Assembly (NCBI GenBank): GCA_030824075.1
Contig: JAVBYJ010000028.1
Location: 1 to 64,000, forward strand
From: Geothrix sp.
Lineage (GTDB): Bacteria > Acidobacteriota > Holophagae > Holophagales > Holophagaceae
Length of the DNA: 64,000 bases
Reading direction: 5' to 3'
Positions 1 through 6,553 of the stretch are shown piece after piece. Both the position numbers and the translations under genes were made by a program. The notes under the pieces are model-generated. The model had not been told where the DNA came from and ran no database searches. It saw only the letters and a list, made by a program, of their open reading frames with translations. Positions within the stretch are counted from its first letter, which is position 1. Each line of letters starts with the position of its first letter.

Positions 1-220
1 CGTAGGTGAGGGGCGGGGCGCCCGACGCCAAAGGTGGAACCCCGGCCTGGGCGTCATCGACGGCAGCCGTGACCTCGATGACGGATTCCTCGCCCATCCC
101 AAGGGCCGCGGGGCGTCGCCGGGTGCGGGTGGAGAGGATGAAGGCCTCTTCGCCCATATCCTTTTTCACGATGTCGAGGGCATCCTGCATGGATCCGGCT
201 TCGAAGGTCTTCACGCGCAT
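1..220 (-). CDS. flhF: FlhF, flagellar SRP-like GTPase (N-terminal fragment)
   Basis: Only the first 73 codons lie in the window; the gene runs off the left edge. Reading down from ATG at 220, the protein begins MRVKTFEAGSMQDALDIVKK and continues with GEEAFILSTRTRRRP. This is the FlhF N-terminal pattern (a short strand, a helix, then the AxILSTR strand). FlhF is an SRP-family GTPase that helps place the flagellum at the pole. The GTPase domain is outside the window. It lies directly downstream of flhA on the same strand, the usual flhA-flhF order, which supports the call. A GAGAG sequence sits a few bases before the ATG. Confidence 0.85.
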   Translation of the reverse strand, partial: MRVKTFEAGSMQDALDIVKKDMGEEAFILSTRTRRRPAALGMGEESVIEVTAAVDDAQAGVPPLASGAPPLTY

Positions 221-310
221 GGGTCAGCTCTCAGCTTTCGGTGATCAGCGAAGGGTGCCGTCGGCAGCTCGTGGAGCTGACCGCTGGCGACTGATCATGG
301 ATGGCGCACA
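221..310. other. flhA-flhF spacer with small hairpin
   Basis: This 90-base spacer between flhA and flhF contains a short inverted repeat, CAGCTC (265-270) and GAGCTG (274-279), with a 3-base loop. No terminator-like T run follows on the minus strand. The two genes are probably co-transcribed. Confidence 0.35.
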
Positions 311-2485
311 TTAGGAGACGGTTCCGAGGTTTACGACGCGAACATCCATGGGGACCTCGCTGTGGCTGAGCACCACGAGATGGGGCAGGGCCCGTTCGAG
401 AAGGCGGCGCAGGTGCGGACGTACCACGGGGTTGGTGAGGAGCACCGGCTGGGCACCGGGAAGCAGGGCCGCGATGCCGTTGGCGATGCGGGAAAGCAGC
501 TCCTGGGTGCGACCGGGCTCCAGGGCCAGGAAACTGCCCCGATCCGTCTGTTCGATGCCCCCTTGAAGGGTCTGCTCGATCTGGGGGTCGAGCACGAGCA
601 CACCCAGTTCCCCATTTTCGGACAGGTGGGGACTGGTGAGCACCCGCCCCATGGCCTGACGGACATATTCGGTGATGAAGCCGATGTCCTTGGTCATGCT
701 GGCGGCATCGGCGGTGGCTTCGAGGATGCGCCCCAGGTCCCGCACGGGCACTCGCTCCCGGAGGAGGTTGTGCAGCACCTTCTGGAGGGTGGTGACGCTG
801 ATGACGTTGGGAATGAGGTCATCCACCAGCTTCGGTGTGCTGTCCTTGAGGGTGTCCAGCAGATGCTGGACCTCGGGTCGGCCCAGCAGTTCGGGCGCGT
901 GCTGTTTGATGAGTTCAGAGAGATGGGTGGTCAGCACCGTGGCTGGCTCCACCACGGTATAGCCCAGCATCTGGGCCCGGTCCCGCTGAGCATCGGGGAT
1001 CCAGAAGGCGGGCAGGCCGAAGGCTGGTTCGGAGGTGGGGGTGCCGGACAGCTCCTCCGTGGCCGTGCCGGGGTTCATGGCCAGGAACTGGGTGGGTTGC
1101 AACTCCGCACGGGCGATCTCCTCGCCCCGGAGCAGGATGCGGTAGGTGTGCGGGGGAAGTTGCAGGTTGTCCCGGATGCGCACCGGGGGAACCACGATGC
1201 CCAGTTCCTGGGCCATCTGGCGCCGCACGGCCTTGATGCGCTCCAGCACGGTGCCGCCCTGGTTGACATCCAGCAGCGGGATGAGGCTGTAGCCCACCTC
1301 CAAGCCCAGGGGGTCGACCTTCAGAAGGCCTTCGACCTTGTCTCCGCTTTCCAGGGCGGCGGCCTTGGCTTTTTCGGAAGCCGCGAGGTCCTCGGCGGCG
1401 GCGGGTGATTCCTTGGGCAGCTTCCAGGCGGCGTAGGCCATGACGCCGAAGATGGCGGCCATGACCCAGAAGGGGAAGAGGGGCAGGCCGGGTACGGCTC
1501 CGAACAGAAACAGCACTGAGGCTGCGATGGCCAGAGGCCGGGGGTCGGCGCCCATCTGGCCGAGGACCTGGCTGCCCAGGCCCGTGGCATCGCTCCCGCT
1601 GCGGGTGGTGAGGATGGCGCCGCCCACACTGATGAGCAGGCTGGGAATCACCGTCACCAGGCCGTCACCCACGGTGAGCAGGGTGTAGACCTCCAGCGCC
1701 TGCATCACCGGCAGGTTGTAGCGCACCACGCCCAGGATGATGCCCGCCACAATGTTGACGGCCAGGATGATGAGGGCCGCGACAGAATCCCGTTGGGTGA
1801 ACTTCACGGCACCGTCCATGGCCCCGTAGAACCCGGCCTCCTCCTGCAGGTCCTTGCGGCGCCTCCGGGCCTCGTGCTCGTCGATGTAGCCCGCGTTCAG
1901 ATCGGCGTCGATGGCCATCTGCTTGCCGGGCAGGGCGTCCAAGGTGAAGCGCGCGGTCACTTCGGCGATGCGGCCGGCGCCGTGGTTGATCACCAGGAAT
2001 TGGATGGCCAGCAGGATGAGGAAGACCACCAGGCCGATGACGTAGCTGCCACCCACCACGAACTGGCCGAAGGCTTTCACCATATGCCCCGCGGCGTCCG
2101 CCCCCTGGTCCCCGGCGTAGAGCAGAATTCGCCGGGTGGTGGCCACGTTGATGGCCAGACGGAAAAGCGTCACGACCAACAGCACCGAGGGGTAGGAGCT
2201 GAATTCCTTGGGCCGGGGCACATACATGCCCACCATCAGGATCAACAGGCTCAGGGTGATGTTCAGGACGATGAGCAGATCCAGCATGAAGGCCGGCAGG
2301 GGCAGCACCATCACCACCAGCACGATCATCACGAATATCGGCGCAGCCAGATCCGACCGCTTGGCTAGGCGGCCCATATAAGGAAGCAGACGGTCCAGAA
2401 AGGTCAACATACCGACACCCGCAGGGTTCGGGGCGAGGGCCGTGCCACCCGGCGGGCTGAGCATCGCAACGCGGTTGGCCACCAC
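311..2485 (-). CDS. flhA: FlhA, flagellar type III export gate protein
   Basis: FlhA is the inner-membrane export gate of the flagellar type III secretion apparatus. The long open frame gives 724 residues from a GTG at 2485. Family similarity starts at an in-frame ATG at 2410 (MLTFLDRLLPYMGRLAKRSD), giving about 699 residues, the normal FlhA size; neither start has a strong Shine-Dalgarno sequence. The N-terminal half holds about eight membrane helices with the FHIPEP-family stretch KEFSSYPSVLLVVTLFRLAI and the cytoplasmic loop GKQMAIDADLNAGYID. The C-terminal half is the soluble chaperone/substrate-docking domain. It is followed by flhF and preceded by the yraN-like gene. Confidence 0.95.
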   Translation of the reverse strand: MVANRVAMLSPPGGTALAPNPAGVGMLTFLDRLLPYMGRLAKRSDLAAPIFVMIVLVVMVLPLPAFMLDLLIVLNITLSLLILMVGMYVPRPKEFSSYPSVLLVVTLFRLAINVATTRRILLYAGDQGADAAGHMVKAFGQFVVGGSYVIGLVVFLILLAIQFLVINHGAGRIAEVTARFTLDALPGKQMAIDADLNAGYIDEHEARRRRKDLQEEAGFYGAMDGAVKFTQRDSVAALIILAVNIVAGIILGVVRYNLPVMQALEVYTLLTVGDGLVTVIPSLLISVGGAILTTRSGSDATGLGSQVLGQMGADPRPLAIAASVLFLFGAVPGLPLFPFWVMAAIFGVMAYAAWKLPKESPAAAEDLAASEKAKAAALESGDKVEGLLKVDPLGLEVGYSLIPLLDVNQGGTVLERIKAVRRQMAQELGIVVPPVRIRDNLQLPPHTYRILLRGEEIARAELQPTQFLAMNPGTATEELSGTPTSEPAFGLPAFWIPDAQRDRAQMLGYTVVEPATVLTTHLSELIKQHAPELLGRPEVQHLLDTLKDSTPKLVDDLIPNVISVTTLQKVLHNLLRERVPVRDLGRILEATADAASMTKDIGFITEYVRQAMGRVLTSPHLSENGELGVLVLDPQIEQTLQGGIEQTDRGSFLALEPGRTQELLSRIANGIAALLPGAQPVLLTNPVVRPHLRRLLERALPHLVVLSHSEVPMDVRVVNLGTVS

Positions 2486-2524
2486 TTCTGCAGCGTCGCG
2501 AGCCGGGACCCGGCTGACCGGCCC

Positions 2525-2908
2525 TCAATCCCTCGGGATCTTCAACCCATCCCACCGCTCCGCCGGGTGGAACCGACAGCGGAACCCGGCCCAGCTCACC
2601 CGCTGGAAGGTCACCTCCCCGGGCCAGGGGACGCGATCAAGCCACGTGCGGAGGGCCCGCTGGAGGCGGAGGCGCTGCTCGGGCTCCAGGGCCGTGTCCG
2701 CGCCCACCCAGGCGCCGGGCCGCCGGGCCTTCACCTCCAGCAGGCGCAGCTCGGGCCCACGACTCAGCAGCAGGTCCAGCTCCCAGCGGCCCAGTTTCTG
2801 ACGCCAAGCCACCAGATCCCAGCCCCGGGCCCAGAGCAGCCAGAGGGTCAGGCGCTCGGCCCGTAGGCCCAGGCGCCGGGCGGCCTCACCGCGCCGGGAC
2901 CGAGTCAT
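2525..2908 (-). CDS. YraN-family (UPF0102) nuclease-fold protein
   Basis: A 127-residue protein with the pattern of the UPF0102/YraN family, which has a restriction-endonuclease-like fold. An N-terminal RGEAARR segment is followed by the putative active-site strands GRWELDLLLSR and LRLLEVKARRPG (the ELD and EVK acidic/lysine motif). The motif GEID seen in most members is WELD here. The cellular role of the family is not well defined; a DNA-processing role is inferred from the fold. Length is typical. It lies 40 bases upstream of flhA on the same strand. Confidence 0.75.
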   Translation of the reverse strand: MTRSRRGEAARRLGLRAERLTLWLLWARGWDLVAWRQKLGRWELDLLLSRGPELRLLEVKARRPGAWVGADTALEPEQRLRLQRALRTWLDRVPWPGEVTFQRVSWAGFRCRFHPAERWDGLKIPRD

Positions 2909-2937
2909 CCGGATGACCTATGAAAAAGAAAACGGCA

Positions 2938-2985
2938 CACCGCCGATACGCGAGGCCAACCGAAATCTGGCGGTGACTGTTTTTT
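2938..2985. terminator. Possible bidirectional hairpin terminator
   Basis: Inverted repeat CACCGCC (2938-2944) and GGCGGTG (2969-2975) with a 24-base loop. It is flanked by a T run on the plus strand (2980-2985) and by T-rich sequence on the minus strand (complement of 2921-2935). It lies in the 94-base gap between the membrane-protein gene and the yraN-like gene. The long loop lowers confidence. Confidence 0.4.
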
Positions 2986-3002
2986 GGATGGAGATCCCGA
3001 CA

Positions 3003-3572
3003 TCACTCGTCCCGCCTCGGCAGCAGCAGGCTGCGCTGGACGCGTTCGAGGTTGCCGTGGAGACGCACGATCTTCCAGGCCAGGATCATGGCGTAACCGA
3101 GCCAGACCCAGAGCAGGCGGGGGTCCACGGGGGTGCGCTTGAGGACATCCGTGCCCATGTCCAGGCGCAGACCCTGCAGGTACCACACCACGGCTCCGAA
3201 GGCGATGATTTGGTAGCCCCAGCGGATCCAGTAGGGGCGCAGGCCCTCCTTCACTTTCCAGCGCATCAGCAGCCAGCGGTCAAAGCGGTCGGTCTTCTCC
3301 TCCGCGAAGTGCAGGACCACCAGTTGGTCCACCAGAGGCGCGTAGCGGTGGACCTTCAGCTCCTGGATCTCCTCCTCGCCATTGACCTTGCGCAGGAAGG
3401 CCGAGCGGATCTTCCCGATGCACTCCTCCCAAGGGGCTTCCTCCCGCTTGAGAGAGAGGTGCAGGCGCACCAGCCCCACCCACAGCAGGGCTTGAGCCAG
3501 CAGCACCGCCCACAGGGACCAGCCCTGCCAGCCCTGGGTGCGGACAAGTTCGAGGAAGCGGGCGAGATCCAT
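3003..3572 (-). CDS. Hypothetical inner-membrane protein
   Basis: A 189-residue protein I do not recognise. It has three likely membrane segments: residues about 15-38 (a Trp/Leu-rich helix, LWAVLLAQALLWVGLVRL), about 122-138 (IIAFGAVVWYLQGL) and about 155-172 (LLWVWLGYAMILAWKIV). Between the first two lies a charged domain of about 80 residues with KVNGEEEIQELKVHRYAPLV. A GAGGA sequence precedes the ATG at 3572. No catalytic motif is visible. It ends 94 bases before the yraN-like gene and starts 34 bases downstream of the exonuclease gene, so it could share its transcript. Confidence 0.7.
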   Translation of the reverse strand: MDLARFLELVRTQGWQGWSLWAVLLAQALLWVGLVRLHLSLKREEAPWEECIGKIRSAFLRKVNGEEEIQELKVHRYAPLVDQLVVLHFAEEKTDRFDRWLLMRWKVKEGLRPYWIRWGYQIIAFGAVVWYLQGLRLDMGTDVLKRTPVDPRLLWVWLGYAMILAWKIVRLHGNLERVQRSLLLPRRDE

Positions 3573-3606
3573 GGGCGTCAGTCCTCAATCTTCTGTCCGC
3601 AGTTCA

Positions 3607-4245
3607 TCACACCTTGTTCCAGGGCACTTCGCCTGCGGCAAGGAAGGCTTCGCCATCCAACCCTTGGTCTTCGGCACGCTTCATCAGGTGCTGCAGGGCC
3701 TCGGCGGTGGCTTCGGCGTCCTGGAGGGCGCGATGGGCGCGGGTGTTGGTGATGCCGAGGAATTGGCAGAGGTCGGCCAGGCTGCGCCGGGGTAGTTCGG
3801 GGATGAGCTTCTTGGCCAGCAGGCGGGTGCAGATGAGCCGGTGGCGCCGCCAGATGCCCTCCGGCAGCCAGGCCTTGAGGAAGCTGCCGTCATAGGGAGC
3901 GTGATGGGCCACCCAGACGCGGCCTTCCAACTTGGGCGCCAGCTTCAGGGCCACCTGCTCCCAGGGTGGTGCCCCCGCCAGCATGGGTAGGCTGATGCCC
4001 GTGAGGCGCTGAATCTCCTCCGGCAGAAACCCCTGGATGGCCGCAAGGCTGGAGAATCGATCCTCCACCACCGGGCCCGACAGGCGCACCAGGCCGACCT
4101 CCGTGATCTCCGAAGGCTGCAGGAAGCGGCCATCCTTGCCCCAGCGGGCCCTGGGGCTGCCGCCGGTGGTTTCCAGATCCAGCACCGCGAACCGCAACTC
4201 CCGCAGGGCGGGGGAGGTGGATTCGAGGAGAGGCGTCTGCGTCAT
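3607..4245 (-). CDS. DEDDh 3'-5' exonuclease, DnaQ/PolC-epsilon-like
   Basis: A 212-residue exonuclease of the DNA polymerase III epsilon family. The three Exo motifs are present: ExoI FAVLDLETTGG, ExoII WVAHHAPYDGSFL and ExoIII HRALQDAEAT (His-x4-Asp, the DEDDh type). Between the ExoI Asp/Glu pair and the next strand is a longer loop, GSPRARWGKDGRF, than is usual. The start is set at ATG 4245 because it overlaps the stop of the upstream zinc-ribbon gene in an ATGA arrangement; an open frame extends further upstream but would overlap that gene. It probably acts in proofreading or DNA turnover; I cannot assign it as the replicative epsilon subunit. Confidence 0.85.
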   Translation of the reverse strand: MTQTPLLESTSPALRELRFAVLDLETTGGSPRARWGKDGRFLQPSEITEVGLVRLSGPVVEDRFSSLAAIQGFLPEEIQRLTGISLPMLAGAPPWEQVALKLAPKLEGRVWVAHHAPYDGSFLKAWLPEGIWRRHRLICTRLLAKKLIPELPRRSLADLCQFLGITNTRAHRALQDAEATAEALQHLMKRAEDQGLDGEAFLAAGEVPWNKV

Positions 4246-4664
4246 GCGCTGACCAGGGTCTTGAGCCCATCCTTGAACAGCACGTCCACCTTCTTGCCCA
4301 TCCTCCGTTGGATGCGACCCAGACCGAAGCTGGGGTGATCCATCCAGGACCCTTCTTCCCAACGCTCAGCCACGCTGTAGGGGCGGGCCAACGCGCCGCC
4401 CTGCTCCTGGGCCAGGGCCTGCTGGAACTGGGAGACCAGGGATCCCGGCCGGGGTCCACCGACCTTGGCGGCGGCGGGGATGCGCGGAGTACGGGGCAGG
4501 GATTCGGGCTTGGCCGCGCGGAACTTATGCACCGAGCGGCAGTTTCCGCAGATGAGCCGATCGGGCACCCCATCGGTCACTGTCAGGACCTGGTGCCGCG
4601 TTTCGCCCCCGCAACGCCCGCAGGGCGCGTCCACATCCTGGCCAGCGTAGTAGATCTTTGTCAC
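4242..4664 (-). CDS. Zinc-ribbon protein with C-terminal FGLG/VLF domain
   Basis: A 140-residue protein with an N-terminal zinc ribbon, Cys15-x2-Cys18 and Cys39-x2-Cys42 (PCGRCGG and ICGNCRS). A basic Pro/Ala-rich linker follows, then a small C-terminal domain (WMDHPSFGLGRIQR, GKKVDVLFKDGLKTLV) resembling the small beta-barrel modules that read 'HP.FG.G.V' in bacterial CarD/Tudor-like proteins. The start is GTG at 4664, fixed by an AGGAGGTG sequence 4 bases upstream. The stop overlaps the exonuclease start (ATGA), so the two are translated together. A nucleic-acid-binding role is inferred from the ribbon; no function is known to me. Confidence 0.75.
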   Translation of the reverse strand: MTKIYYAGQDVDAPCGRCGGETRHQVLTVTDGVPDRLICGNCRSVHKFRAAKPESLPRTPRIPAAAKVGGPRPGSLVSQFQQALAQEQGGALARPYSVAERWEEGSWMDHPSFGLGRIQRRMGKKVDVLFKDGLKTLVSA

Positions 4665-5039
4665 ACGGCACCTCCTGTACCGCGCCCTGCGGGCTTCGAC
4701 TGTGTCAACGTGGCACTCCGTTCCTGCTGCATGCTCATGTCATCAGACTAGAAGCCTGGCCAAGGAATTGGAATGCCCCGCACAGGCGGCCCTGCGAGCT
4801 CCCGGGTGATTCTTCCCCGGGTGCCACGGCCGTGGCGAGCCGTGGTCCTTGGTTCTGCTGGTTCATAGGTCGAAGTGACCAATTTTATGTAAACATAAGT
4901 AATTATATAAAAATAAATTACTTAAATATCATGGCATTGTCGTGACATTGACCTCATCTTCCGGTCGGGTGGATGCCTGGATCACCTCCGTCCTTTGGAC
5001 GTGAGGCCTTCCCTGTGCCACTTCTCTACGGGAGGAACC
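4665..5039. promoter_or_regulatory. Divergent intergenic region with AT-rich palindromic island
   Basis: The 375 bases between the divergent zinc-ribbon and cytochrome genes hold no convincing gene. Positions 4881-4930 contain only 5 G/C in 50 bases, in a chromosome that is otherwise mostly above 60% GC. Two inverted repeats overlap there: TTATGT (4885-4890) / ACATAA (4893-4898) with a 2-base centre, and TAAGTAATT (4896-4904) / AATTACTTA (4916-4924) with an 11-base centre. TATATAAAA-type sequence within it could serve as a -10 region. This looks like the promoter/operator of the cytochrome gene. Confidence 0.6.
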
Positions 5040-6428
5040 ATGAGTAGGATTTCTCACCCTCGCCCCGCTGCGCTCGCAGCCATCCTGCTGCTGGCAGGTC
5101 TGATGCTGGCCTGTGGCAGCGGGTCCAAACCGGCGGCACTGGCCGCCTCTTCCGCTTCGGGGACCGCTCCAGAGGCTGCCGAAAGAAAAGCTCTGCCCAA
5201 CGGCACCGGATCCTCCGGCTACGTGGTGCTGGCCTGGAACGACCTTGGCATGCACTGTCTGAATCCGACCTATGACGCTGCCGTGATCCTCCCTCCCTAC
5301 AACACGGTGGTGGCCCAGGTGGTGAAGCGGGGCAATCCACCCCAGCCGGTCACCTCAGGGCTCACGGTGAGCTACCGCATCCTCAACAACACCCGCTCCT
5401 CCAACAAGGGCAGCTATGGCCAGTTCTGGATGTACGCGCAGAAGCTGTTTGGCGCAGCCCTTCCCCTGGACCGGGGGCTGAACCTGGACGACCCCGCGGT
5501 GCACAACGGCCTGTCGGGCACCATGCTGGCCAAGGAAGATCACTTCCTGGCCTCGGGCATTCCCGTGACGCCCATCAACGATCAGGGCGTGTGGAACCCC
5601 TATCAGGTCGGCGAGATCACGGTGAAGGATGCCTCGGGCAGGGTGCTCGCCAAAACCACTGCCACGGTGCCCACCTCGGATGAGATCAATTGCGCCAAGT
5701 GCCACGGCAAGGATGCCCTGAACGAGGTGCTCAGGCAGCACGACGCGGCCCATGGCACCCACCTCTTCGCCAACCGGCCGGTGCTTTGTGCCAGTTGCCA
5801 TGGAAGTCCCGCCCTGGGGACCACCGGACCGGGCACCTCGGGAATGTATCTCTCCCAGGCGATCCATGGATCCCACGCGACACGCGGTGCGGCCTGCTAC
5901 GACTGCCATCCGGGCGCCACCACCAAGTGCAGCCGGAGCCTGGCTCACACCGCGGCCGACGGGAACTGCATGACCTGCCATGGCGACATGGCCAACGTGG
6001 CCAACACGATCAAATCCGGCACCCGCATCCCCTGGGCCCAGGAGCCCAAGTGTGTGACCTGTCACAGCGGCGTGGCTGGGGTGGATACCGGGATGGAGCT
6101 CTTCCGCCATGCGCGGGGCCACGGCAACCTGTACTGCTCGGCCTGTCACGGAAGCGCCCATGCGATGGTGCCCACGTCCCAGGCCTCGGACAATGCCCAG
6201 GCTATTCAGTACACAGGCGCATCCAAGTCCATCGGGAGCTGCGCGGCCTGCCATGATTCCAACCGGGTCAAGGACGCGTCGGAATGGGCCCACAAGCACA
6301 CCGCGGCGGGCGACAATCAGGCTTCCGCCTGCAATGTCTGCCACACCGGGTTCAGGGATCCCCAACAGGCCAAGTGGCCGCACCGGTTCCAGTGGAAGAC
6401 CCGGGCCAGCGGAAACGGCGACAACTGA
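5040..6428 (+). CDS. Octaheme c-type cytochrome lipoprotein
   Basis: A 462-residue exported cytochrome. It starts with a lipoprotein signal (LLLAGLMLAC, Cys25), so it is probably anchored in a membrane outside the cytoplasm. Residues about 50-210 form a heme-free domain with the motif LAWNDLGMHC, known from Geobacter-type multiheme proteins. Eight CXXCH heme sites follow in the C-terminal half: CAKCH, CASCH, CYDCH, CMTCH, CVTCH, CSACH, CAACH and CNVCH. The role is electron transfer, plausibly extracellular electron transfer. The start at 5040 is chosen for the GGAGGAA sequence just upstream; an in-frame start at 4995 lacks one. The gene stands alone between an AT-rich operator region and a strong hairpin. 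Confidence 0.93.
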   Translation: MSRISHPRPAALAAILLLAGLMLACGSGSKPAALAASSASGTAPEAAERKALPNGTGSSGYVVLAWNDLGMHCLNPTYDAAVILPPYNTVVAQVVKRGNPPQPVTSGLTVSYRILNNTRSSNKGSYGQFWMYAQKLFGAALPLDRGLNLDDPAVHNGLSGTMLAKEDHFLASGIPVTPINDQGVWNPYQVGEITVKDASGRVLAKTTATVPTSDEINCAKCHGKDALNEVLRQHDAAHGTHLFANRPVLCASCHGSPALGTTGPGTSGMYLSQAIHGSHATRGAACYDCHPGATTKCSRSLAHTAADGNCMTCHGDMANVANTIKSGTRIPWAQEPKCVTCHSGVAGVDTGMELFRHARGHGNLYCSACHGSAHAMVPTSQASDNAQAIQYTGASKSIGSCAACHDSNRVKDASEWAHKHTAAGDNQASACNVCHTGFRDPQQAKWPHRFQWKTRASGNGDN

Positions 6429-6446
6429 CCCGCCTGGCAGACCAAC

Positions 6447-6470
6447 GCCGCCCTCCATGGGGAGGGCGGC
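6447..6470. terminator. Perfect 10-bp hairpin after the cytochrome gene
   Basis: GCCGCCCTCC (6447-6456), loop ATGG, GGAGGGCGGC (6461-6470). It sits 18 bases after the cytochrome stop, between convergent genes. No T run follows on either strand, so termination may be weak or may need a factor. Confidence 0.6.
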
Positions 6471-6553
6471 GGGCTGTCAATCGGGCAGGGCCTTGCTTCG
6501 GGTGAAGGCAGGATCCTTTCTTGGTGTGACCCTGCCACTCGGTGGCATGGCCC

